Assembly: GCA_965248995.1 (NCBI GenBank)
Contig: CBDFKY010000002.1
Location: 109,071 to 173,070 of the forward strand
Origin: CBDFKY01 sp965248995
GTDB lineage: Bacteria > Pseudomonadota > Alphaproteobacteria > Rickettsiales > UBA998
DNA: 64,000 bases
Direction: 5' to 3'
Positions 57,406-64,000 of the stretch are shown piece by piece. The translations under genes were made by a program, and so were the position numbers. How positions within the stretch are numbered: position 1 is the first letter of the stretch; each line of letters begins with the position of its first letter. Below the pieces are notes generated by a model. The model was not told the origin of the DNA, searched no databases, and saw only the letters and a list, made by a program, of their open reading frames with translations.

Positions 57406-58295
57406 TGCAGAACGTCCATCTGCAGGGTTGAGCGGCGTTTGAAAGCTTCCCGCCACGCGATGAATACGGCGGCGCCGACGATGATGACGCTGCCGAGCAC
57501 CGTACGCGGCGTGACGGTTTCGCGGCATACCGCCCAGCTCAACAACGCCGTGAAGATCAGGCGCATGAATTCGAACGGGGCGAGTATCACGATTTTCTCG
57601 GAAGCGAGCGCTCTTGCCAGGCAGAGCTGGGCGGCCGTGGCGAAGCCCGCGATCATGGCCGCTTTCGCCAGTGAGGGTGCATCCGGCGTCCGCCATACGG
57701 GAAGCGCCAGCGGCAGGGAGATCAGGCTCATCAGCAGGCTCATATAGAAAACGATTCTCCAGCCCGGTTCGGTGCGCGTCAAGGTTTTGACCAGCGTTCC
57801 GGAGACCGCCATCAGGCTTGCCGAGCCCAGGATAATCAGCGTGTACCATGTCAGCCCTTTCCCGGCAAACGGATCCGCGATGATCAGTACACCGGCGAAT
57901 CCCGTCAGCAGCGCGGCGATACGCTGCCTGCCGATCGTCTCGCCGAGGAACAGTACCGCGAACAGCGTGCTGAACAGGGGGGCCGTGAAACTGAGCGCCG
58001 TCGCCGTGTTGACGTTCATGTGCATCAGCGCGTAAAACCAGCTTTCCATCGCGACGATCCCGACCGCCGCACGAGCGGCGTGGCGGCCGAAGCGCTCCGT
58101 TTTCAGCGCGCCCGCCCCGCGATGCAGCACGAAAGGGAGCAACAGCAGAAAGCTCAAGGAATTGCGCAGGAATACCATCTGCAGCGGATCAAGCGACGTG
58201 GTGGCGGAGCGGATTGCGACGTTCATGGCTGAGAAGAACACGGTGCTGAGCACATAAAAGAAGATCCCTTTATAACGGATGAGCAGCGTTTCCAT
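57402..58295 (-). CDS. EamA/DMT-family transporter
   Basis: 297 residues from ATG at 58295 (AAGGCGG upstream), ten membrane helices in two EamA repeats (SAMNVAIRSATTSLDPLQMVFLRNSLSFLLLLPF; GTLVKTLTRTEPGWRIVFYMSLLMSLISLPLAL). It probably exports a small metabolite such as an amino acid, purine or S-adenosylmethionine; the substrate is not readable. It is translationally coupled to the ABC permease. A reading from 58400 would overlap the divergent trpD promoter region. Confidence 0.88.
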   Translation of the reverse strand: METLLIRYKGIFFYVLSTVFFSAMNVAIRSATTSLDPLQMVFLRNSLSFLLLLPFVLHRGAGALKTERFGRHAARAAVGIVAMESWFYALMHMNVNTATALSFTAPLFSTLFAVLFLGETIGRQRIAALLTGFAGVLIIADPFAGKGLTWYTLIILGSASLMAVSGTLVKTLTRTEPGWRIVFYMSLLMSLISLPLALPVWRTPDAPSLAKAAMIAGFATAAQLCLARALASEKIVILAPFEFMRLIFTALLSWAVCRETVTPRTVLGSVIIVGAAVFIAWREAFKRRSTLQMDVLQ

Positions 58296-58378
58296 AAACC
58301 GCCTTCTATGAAAGGAAACGCGCGAAAGCACAAGCGGTTTGTGACAAAGCATTTTGACAGCAGCCCGTTCTTCCCTGT

Positions 58379-59416
58379 ATGCGTCATCGGATGGGATCAA
58401 ACAGGATACAGGACATTCTGACCGAATTGGCGCACGGGCGTGACCTGTCCGGCGAGATGGCTGAGAGCGCGTTCCAGATCATCATGAACGGCGGGGCGAC
58501 GCCCGCCCAGACCGGAGCGTTCCTGATGGGCCTGCGCCGGAAAGGGGAAACGGTGGAGGAAATCACCGCGGCGGCTACCGTTCTGCGCCATAAGGCATTG
58601 AGTTTTCAGGCACCTGAAGGGGCGATCGACACCTGCGGCACGGGGGGTGACGGCAAGCGCACCTACAATATTTCCACCACCGTGGCGATCGTGCTGGCCG
58701 CCTGCGGCGTGCCGGTTGTCAAGCACGGCAACCGGGGCGTGACTTCCGCTTCCGGTTCCTCCGACATTTTGTCGGCGCTCGGCGTGGCCGTGGACATCAC
58801 CCCGGAACAGTCCGAAGCGGTGCTGGCCAGTACCGGCTTATGCTTTCTCTATGCGCCGCTTTATCACCAGGCGATGCGCCACGTGGTGCATATCCGCAAT
58901 GAGCTGGGGCTGCGCACGATCTTCAACTTGCTTGGGCCGCTCGCCAATCCGGCCGGTGCGAAACGCCAGCTGCTCGGCGTGTACGATGCTAAATGGCTGA
59001 TGCCGCTGGCGGAGGTGCTCAGAGCGCTGGGCTGCGAAAAAGCCTGGCTGGTGCACGGGCGGGACGGAATGGACGAGATCACGGTGTGCGAGGCGACCGA
59101 CGTGGTCGCGCTGGAGCGTGGGGAGATCCGCGCTTTCACCATCATGCCGGAAGAGCTGGGCATGGCCCGCGCCCAGCCGCAGGATCTGCGCGGAGGACTG
59201 CCGGAGGAAAACGCCGTAGCGCTGCAGCAGGTGCTTTCGGGGAAAACCGGGGCGTACCGGGACTGCGTCATCCTAAATGCCGCCGCCGCCCTGATGGTGG
59301 CGGACAAATGTGTTTCCCTTGCACAAGGCTGCGAAATGGCGGGTTCTGCGATCGATTCCGGCAAAGCGAAAGAAACGCTCTGCGCATTCATTCTTGCCAC
59401 GGGAGGCACCGCATGA
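58379..59416 (+). CDS. trpD: Anthranilate phosphoribosyltransferase
   Basis: 345 residues; ATG at 58391 is an equally good start. DTCGTGGDGKRTYNISTTVAIVLAACGVPVVKHGNRGVTSASGSSDIL is the PRPP/anthranilate site, and NLLGPLANPAGAKRQLLGVYD and VHGRDGMDEIT are further signatures. It catalyses the second step of tryptophan synthesis. trpE/trpG are not upstream; the operon here is trpD-trpC only. Confidence 0.96.
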   Translation: MRHRMGSNRIQDILTELAHGRDLSGEMAESAFQIIMNGGATPAQTGAFLMGLRRKGETVEEITAAATVLRHKALSFQAPEGAIDTCGTGGDGKRTYNISTTVAIVLAACGVPVVKHGNRGVTSASGSSDILSALGVAVDITPEQSEAVLASTGLCFLYAPLYHQAMRHVVHIRNELGLRTIFNLLGPLANPAGAKRQLLGVYDAKWLMPLAEVLRALGCEKAWLVHGRDGMDEITVCEATDVVALERGEIRAFTIMPEELGMARAQPQDLRGGLPEENAVALQQVLSGKTGAYRDCVILNAAAALMVADKCVSLAQGCEMAGSAIDSGKAKETLCAFILATGGTA

Positions 59417-60210
59417 CGGATCGTTTAAGCGAAATCATGGCATACAAGGCGGACATCGTAAAGGAACGTAAGGGGCGCATTCCCCTCGCCGAGCTGGAAG
59501 CGCTGAGCAGGGAAGCGCGATCACCCGCCGGTTTTGTACAAAAACTAAAGGAAAAAGTGGCAAGCGGGCGTATCGGATTGATCGCCGAACTGAAAAAAGC
59601 GTCCCCTAGCAAGGGAATGATCCGTCCCGATTTCAATCCCGTCCTGCTGGCGGACGCTTACGAAAAAGGCGGTGCCACCTGCCTTTCCGTGCTGACCGAC
59701 GAGCGGTATTTCCAGGGCTGCGATGCGTATCTGCGGCAGGTGGCGGCAACCTCTTCCTTACCCGTATTGCGTAAGGATTTCATGCTGGACCCCTACCAAG
59801 TGGTGGAGGCGCGGACACTGGGTGCCGATTGCGTCCTGTTGATTATGGCGGCGCTATCGGATGCACAGGCGGCGGAACTGGAAGCGGCGGCGGTAACGCT
59901 TGGCATGGATGTGCTGGTGGAAGTGCATGACAAACAGGAACTGGAACGGGCATTGACCAATCTACATTCAGACCTGATCGGCATCAATAACCGCAATCTT
60001 AAAACACTGGAGGTGAGTCTGGAGACGGCCAAAGACTTAGTGTGTCATATGCCGCGTGACAAAATCGCCGTTTGCGAAAGCGGCATTACCACCCATGCGG
60101 ACATTGCCATAATGCAGACGCATGGGTTGTATTGCTTTTTGGTCGGCGAGTCGCTGATGCGGCAGTCTGATGTGGAAAGCGCAACGAGGGCGTTGTTGAG
60201 AGAGCGTTGA
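59413..60210 (+). CDS. trpC: Indole-3-glycerol phosphate synthase
   Basis: 265 residues. Start and trpD stop overlap as ATGA. IAELKKASPSKGMIRPDFNP (catalytic Lys/Glu), VLTDERYFQG, LPVLRKDFMLDPYQV, LVEVHDKQELERAL and IGINNRNLKTLEVSLET are diagnostic. It converts CdRP to indole-3-glycerol phosphate. No PRAI (TrpF) fusion. Confidence 0.96.
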   Translation: MTDRLSEIMAYKADIVKERKGRIPLAELEALSREARSPAGFVQKLKEKVASGRIGLIAELKKASPSKGMIRPDFNPVLLADAYEKGGATCLSVLTDERYFQGCDAYLRQVAATSSLPVLRKDFMLDPYQVVEARTLGADCVLLIMAALSDAQAAELEAAAVTLGMDVLVEVHDKQELERALTNLHSDLIGINNRNLKTLEVSLETAKDLVCHMPRDKIAVCESGITTHADIAIMQTHGLYCFLVGESLMRQSDVESATRALLRER

Positions 60211-60212
60211 TT

Positions 60213-60241
60213 TTGAATGTTATACAGTTAGTTTATATAAT
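60213..60241 (+). promoter_or_regulatory. Promoter TTGAAT-N17-TATAAT upstream of the ParA gene
   Basis: TTGAAT (60213-60218) directly follows the trpC stop; TATAAT (60236-60241) is 17 bases further on. The leader to 60420 is about 170 bases, very AT-rich, and has a small hairpin AATAAG/CTTATT at 60352-60368. Confidence 0.6.
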
Positions 60242-60419
60242 ATTCTTAATCGGAACTATATTATAAGCAAATGGTGGGGGCACATGCTAAGTTACTTGTC
60301 AGCACCTTCAAATCAAGGTAAATTATAGTGCGGAATCGAGGTAAGATGACAAATAAGTATATCTTATTGATCTAAAAACAACATACATATCATCAAATTC
60401 AAACGCTGAAGGATTGCCT

Positions 60420-61493
60420 GTGACCAAGTCCATTTGTTTATTTAATCACAAAGGCGGAGTAAGTAAAACAACTACTACCTTTAACCTAGGGTGGAGCATT
60501 GCGGAACACGGAAAAAAAGTTCTGATAGTGGATTTGGATTCACAATGCAATCTTACGGGGTTGGTCCTTGGATTTAATGCCGTTGATGAAGAGCATATGG
60601 AGGCTTTTTACCTCAATCGAAGAAGATTAACTCTTCAGCCTATCGTTGAGGCATTAATCAATGGCTCTACCCCAGAAAATTTTATAAGTACTAACTCTGC
60701 AACCGTTTTAGAAACAGCACATAAAAATCTTTTTTTGCTTCCTGGTCATTTAGATATTTCAGACTTGGATTCCCAAATAAGTGTTTCACTAAAAATAGCT
60801 TCCGGCATTCCTGCAACCAAAAATATTCCGGGAGGACTGCCAAAAGTATTACAGCTTATTGCTGACAAGATAGAGGCGGATTACGTCTTATACGATTTAA
60901 GTCCAAACGTAGGAGGGCTAAATGAAGTGATGTTAATGTCAAGCGATTACTTTATCGTTCCTACGTCCCCAGATTATTTCTGCCTGCAGGCCATTAATTC
61001 TCTGGCAAAAAATATTACTAAATGGCATGGCGAGATAGAACAATTTAAAAAGGTTCACAATTTTGACAATAGACTGTTTCCTATTAGAAATTCTCCACAA
61101 TTTTTAGGTGCAATCCAGCAAAGATATCGTCCACGTTACGAAAAACCAGGTGTATCATTTCAAAATTGGATTGATAAAATTAGAAACTCTATAAATCAGC
61201 GTCTTGTGCCTGCTCTTAAAAACATTGGATGTGTCACAGACAAAACAGCTGTAGAGGACGCATTACATGGAACCGAATTGCAGCCTTATGATTTGGCTCA
61301 TATTGCAGATTTCAATTCTCTGATAGCTATTAGCCAACAATTATCGAAACCAATATTTGCTTTGAGCGATACAGACATCAAGCAAATCGGGAAAGTTTTT
61401 GGCCATGCGGAAATCACAATGGTAAACAGCAGGGATAATTTTGCTTCTTTGTTTAAATCATTAGGGGAGCGTGTTCTTCAACTAACCCCATAA
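60420..61493 (+). CDS. Orphan ParA/MinD-like ATPase
   Basis: 357 residues from GTG at 60420 (AAGGA six bases upstream). NHKGGVSKTTTTFNLGWSIAE is a deviant Walker A, VLIVDLDSQCNLT the second motif, and YVLYDLSPNVGGLNEVMLMSSDYFIVPTSPDYFC the third. The protein is longer than chromosomal ParA (about 260) because of extra helical segments after residue 200. No parB or other partner lies nearby. Gene and flanks are clearly more AT-rich than the surrounding trp and aceA genes, a sign of transfer. Similar stand-alone ATPases occur on mobile elements; partition, positioning or defence roles are all possible. Confidence 0.85.
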   Translation: MTKSICLFNHKGGVSKTTTTFNLGWSIAEHGKKVLIVDLDSQCNLTGLVLGFNAVDEEHMEAFYLNRRRLTLQPIVEALINGSTPENFISTNSATVLETAHKNLFLLPGHLDISDLDSQISVSLKIASGIPATKNIPGGLPKVLQLIADKIEADYVLYDLSPNVGGLNEVMLMSSDYFIVPTSPDYFCLQAINSLAKNITKWHGEIEQFKKVHNFDNRLFPIRNSPQFLGAIQQRYRPRYEKPGVSFQNWIDKIRNSINQRLVPALKNIGCVTDKTAVEDALHGTELQPYDLAHIADFNSLIAISQQLSKPIFALSDTDIKQIGKVFGHAEITMVNSRDNFASLFKSLGERVLQLTP

Positions 61494-61537
61494 ACTACAG
61501 TTTTCATAAAAATTCAGTCATGTTTAATTTGACATAT

Positions 61538-61579
61538 AGCAAATTCACTTTGCTTGTATACTTCCAAAGTGAATTTGCT
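61538..61579. terminator. 15-bp hairpin between the ParA gene and aceA
   Basis: AGCAAATTCACTTTG (61538-61552) pairs perfectly with CAAAGTGAATTTGCT (61565-61579) around 12 bases. It lies between two convergent genes, so it can terminate both, though neither side has a long T-run. Confidence 0.55.
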
Positions 61580-61594
61580 AGCCTATTAAATTTT

Positions 61595-62863
61595 CTAATG
61601 AAACTGTGCCTCTTCCGTCGACCCTTTCAGCGCGCCGGTGGAAATTTCACCGCCCATGATCGTCTGCGCCACCTGGTCGAAATAACCCGTTCCCACTTCG
61701 CGCTGGTGTTTCACCGCCGTGAATCCGTCCTTCTCCGCCGCGAATTCCTTCTCCTGCAAATTGACATATCCCGTCATGCCGTGCGCCTTATACGCTTTGG
61801 CCAGTTCGAACATGCTATAGTTCAGTGAATGGAAGCCGGCCAGTGTAATGAACTGGAATTTATATCCCATGGCGCCCAGTTCCTTCTGGAATTTGGCGAT
61901 TGAGATGTCATCCAGGTTTTTCCGCCAGTTGAACGAGGGCGAGCAGTTATAGGCCAGCATTTTGCCGGGAAATTTCTTATGCATGGCTTCCGCGAATTTC
62001 TTCGCCTCGTCCATGCCGGGAGTGGAGGTTTCGCACCAGATCAGGTCGGCGTAGGGGGCGTAGGCCAGACCACGTGAAATGGCGCATTCGATGCCGCCTT
62101 TCATTTCGTGGAACCCTTCGGAAGTGCGGGTTTTGGAGACGAACGCGGCGTCATACGGGTCGATGTCGCTGGTGATCAGGTACGCCCCGTTGGCGTCGGT
62201 CCGCGCCACCAGCACGGTCGGCACGTCGCAGATGTCCGCTGCCAGACGGGCGGCTTTGAGTTTATTGACCGCTTCCTGCGTCGGCACCAGCACCTTGCCG
62301 CCCATATGGCCGCATTTCTTGGCGCTGGCCAACTGGTCTTCGAAATGCACGCCCGCCGCACCGGCGTCGATCATGTCCTTCATCAGTTCGAACGCGTTGA
62401 GGTTGCCGCCGAAACCGGCTTCGGCGTCGGCGACGATCGGCTGCATCCAGTCGATCCCGTCCTTGCCTTCCGCGTGATGAATCTGGTCGGCGCGCAGCAG
62501 CGTCGCGTTGATGCGCCGCACCACTGCGGGTACGGAATCCACAGGGTATAAACTCTGATCCGGATACATGTGCCCGGACGTGTTCGCATCCGCCGCCACC
62601 TGCCAGCCGGAGAGATAAATCCCTTTCAGGCCCGCTTTCACCTGCTGCATCGCCTGATTGCCGGTCAGGGCACCGAGCGCGTTGACATACGGTTCCGTGC
62701 CGAAATAGTTCCAGAGTTTCTCTGCACCTCGCCGCGCCAGTGAATGTTCCACATGCACCGTGCCGCGCAGGCGGTCCACCTCGGAAGCGTTGTAATCCCG
62801 CGTAATGCCTTCCCAGCGTTTCGATGTTTTCCATTCCTGTTCGATGTCTTTGGCTGAACGCAT
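61595..62863 (-). CDS. aceA: Isocitrate lyase
   Basis: 422 residues from ATG at 62863 with AGGAG upstream. KKCGHMGGKVLVPTQEA contains the catalytic KKCGH; GYINLQE-like YVNLQEKEFAAEKDGFTAVKHQREVGTGYFD ends the protein as usual. It splits isocitrate to glyoxylate and succinate, so the organism can grow on acetate or fatty acids if malate synthase is present; that gene is not in the window. The open frame upstream to 62950 is not conserved. Confidence 0.97.
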   Translation of the reverse strand: MRSAKDIEQEWKTSKRWEGITRDYNASEVDRLRGTVHVEHSLARRGAEKLWNYFGTEPYVNALGALTGNQAMQQVKAGLKGIYLSGWQVAADANTSGHMYPDQSLYPVDSVPAVVRRINATLLRADQIHHAEGKDGIDWMQPIVADAEAGFGGNLNAFELMKDMIDAGAAGVHFEDQLASAKKCGHMGGKVLVPTQEAVNKLKAARLAADICDVPTVLVARTDANGAYLITSDIDPYDAAFVSKTRTSEGFHEMKGGIECAISRGLAYAPYADLIWCETSTPGMDEAKKFAEAMHKKFPGKMLAYNCSPSFNWRKNLDDISIAKFQKELGAMGYKFQFITLAGFHSLNYSMFELAKAYKAHGMTGYVNLQEKEFAAEKDGFTAVKHQREVGTGYFDQVAQTIMGGEISTGALKGSTEEAQFH

Positions 62864-62976
62864 AGAAATTAGTCTCCTGAAGATAAATAATATATCAGTT
62901 ATATTGCATCGCAACAGGGTACATTGCAACCGCATCTGCGGTTTCGCCACCTCTCCCCATTGTGCTTAACAACCGT

Positions 62977-62997
62977 TTGTGCCATATCTGCCGCTAT
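62977..62997. repeat. 21-bp direct repeat, copy 1
   Basis: The stretch is identical to 63773-63793. Looser similarity extends upstream of both copies (ACATTGC, then TCTGCG and GCC), so the shared segment was once longer. The two copies bracket the unknown gene at 63096-63731. Confidence 0.85.
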
Positions 62998-63095
62998 CAA
63001 TGATTTAACTTTTGCGTAAAAAGCACATGTGAACATTTTATGACACCCATGATTTTTTCTATGTTTTTCGAAATTTTATGCTAATTTATGATATA

Positions 63096-63731
63096 ATGGA
63101 AAAACAATCAGATTATTCCACTCTTCTTACTTCTGAAAATGATATTGTCTCGCAACTTGGTGAGCCTGAGCGTTTCAAAGTGAATGTCGACAGTCTTGTC
63201 GAATGGGATGGAACGCATTTTTCTCATGTGATGCGAAAGAAAACCGTGGAAGAAAAAAACCATGAAAAAACAGGGAATTTTTTTAAACAAATTACCGAAC
63301 CTTTGATCAATTTTGTTTATATACCTCCCATGCAAGCAGCGGGATGGATCGGAGAACAATTCGGGCTGGATTTCAAAGGTGAAAAAAATATTGCTCAAGC
63401 GGCAGGAGTATTAACGCTGGGTGCGCTGGCAGGCAGCTATTTCTTCAAACCAGTGCGCTATGCAATACTTGGTCTTTGGGGGTTAACAGGCACGTTAGCA
63501 GCGTGTCTTACCATAAAAAATTCAATAGAAAATCCTCCAAAAATTGACAATTATAAAATCGACTCTAATGCACCGCATCTTTACCAGGGCTTGCCAAAGC
63601 TTGATGCCGCAGAACAGGTGGCGGCTTTCCGTGCTGCAGCGACGCCTGAAGAACGCAGCGAAACTTTCCATCAGGCGCGTTTGCAGGAAGAGCGTAATGC
63701 ACATATACGTAGTGAATATCAACGCTCTTGA
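63096..63731 (+). CDS. Membrane protein, unknown
   Basis: 211 residues from MEKQSDYS at 63096; an ATG at 63078 is possible, and neither has a clear ribosome site. N-terminal 80 residues are polar and charged (MRKKTVEEKNHEKTGNFF). Hydrophobic stretches at about 98-118 (AAGVLTLGALAGSYFF) and 122-142 (YAILGLWGLTGTLAACLTI) are membrane helices; the C-terminus is helical and charged (AAATPEERSETFHQARLQEERN). AT-rich compared with its neighbours and flanked by a 21-bp direct repeat, so likely inserted. No family recognised. Confidence 0.6.
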   Translation: MEKQSDYSTLLTSENDIVSQLGEPERFKVNVDSLVEWDGTHFSHVMRKKTVEEKNHEKTGNFFKQITEPLINFVYIPPMQAAGWIGEQFGLDFKGEKNIAQAAGVLTLGALAGSYFFKPVRYAILGLWGLTGTLAACLTIKNSIENPPKIDNYKIDSNAPHLYQGLPKLDAAEQVAAFRAAATPEERSETFHQARLQEERNAHIRSEYQRS

Positions 63732-63772
63732 TGGCAATAAGCGATTAGGTTCACATTGCGTCTGCGCCTCAC

Positions 63773-63793
63773 TTGTGCCATATCTGCCGCTAT
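63773..63793. repeat. 21-bp direct repeat, copy 2
   Basis: Identical to 62977-62997. This copy runs into the cobS start codon (ATG at 63792), so the repeat includes the upstream region of cobS. Confidence 0.85.
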
Positions 63794-64000
63794 GATCACC
63801 ACGCCTCATACCGTTAAACCTGCCTCCAACCTGTTCGGTTTTTTGTCTACCCTTCAAGTACCTGTCCTTGATCTGGAAGACGCCCACATCCCATCCATCG
63901 ATCCCGATTACCGTTTCGACGCGACGACGACGGAGGCTATCCTGGCGGGCTTCATCCACGGGATGCATGTCATGCTGCAGGGGTTTCACGGGACGGGGAA
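63792..64000 (+). CDS. cobS: Cobaltochelatase-type AAA+ ATPase CobS, N-terminal part
   Basis: 69 codons to the window edge. After a short N-terminus the sequence reads VPVLDLEDAHIPSIDPDYRFDATTTEAILAGFIHGMHVMLQGFHGTG, which follows the CobS pattern up to the Walker A (GxxGTGK). CobS is the AAA+ subunit of aerobic cobaltochelatase, though many CobS-like proteins act with other CobT-like partners. The rest lies outside. Confidence 0.88.
   Translation, partial: MITTPHTVKPASNLFGFLSTLQVPVLDLEDAHIPSIDPDYRFDATTTEAILAGFIHGMHVMLQGFHGTG

Overview
The window looks like chromosome from an alphaproteobacterium of moderately high GC. Supporting signs are the cpoB-tilS pair, a fused ispDF, a CBP3-type ubiquinol-cytochrome c chaperone next to bamE, a SigF/NrsF-type ECF sigma/anti-sigma pair, short-form hisG and cobS. 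I cannot name a genus. Palindromic repeats sit between genes, directly upstream of start codons, and in frame inside two essential genes (dnaE and the CCA-adding enzyme), a habit best known from Rickettsiales-like genomes.

Region 1 (1-17575) looks like the right end of a genomic island. It ends at a complete tRNA-Leu(CAA) followed by a broken 5' fragment of a second tRNA-Leu whose homology stops at the anticodon arm. It holds: (a) a tightly coupled minus-strand operon with four-base ATGA overlaps at most junctions, encoding a lipoprotein, HAD-IB phosphatase, class III aminotransferase, divergent ureohydrolase, SMR-type transporter, fatty-acid desaturase, an alpha/beta hydrolase with a Cys nucleophile, a GNAT/FemAB-like acyltransferase and a second SMR-type transporter cut by the window edge; this reads like an undescribed pathway for making and exporting an amino-acyl or amino-lipid product; (b) a Fic protein; (c) a three-gene plus-strand operon behind a strongly structured leader that can hide its ribosome binding site; (d) nadE; (e) a copper-resistance operon (csoR, DUF4396-like protein, Cys/His-rich secreted protein, copA, copB, cupredoxin-CusF fusion) with a perfect 28-bp CsoR-type operator; (f) an FTR1-like membrane protein.

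Region 2 (17.6-38.8 kb) is mostly housekeeping: tilS, cpoB, purN, hisG-hisD, cca, dnaE, clpX, ispDF and dusB. Interspersed are lineage-specific genes, including a 675-residue HEXXH protein with a gluzincin-like NEA motif and two adjacent paralogous small proteins. Between genes lie several long palindromes, three of which share an unusual asymmetric TTAT bulge.

Region 3 (38.8-43.3 kb) is a methionine-sulfoxide repair module: an ECF sigma factor and its membrane anti-sigma factor read left, and msrB-msrA-msrB(Tat)-dipZ reads right from a promoter matching GTAACC-N16-CGAA.

Region 4 (43.3-64 kb) carries tRNA-Leu(GAG), lipB, holC, the cytochrome bc1 chaperone, bamE, a degenerate GGDEF protein, trxA, mnmD, pmbA and rsmA; a type I secretion system with its RTX substrate; a polysaccharide-type ABC permease and an EamA transporter; trpD-trpC; an AT-rich orphan ParA ATPase; aceA; and the start of cobS. 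No CRISPR array, rRNA, transposase or integrase gene was seen.
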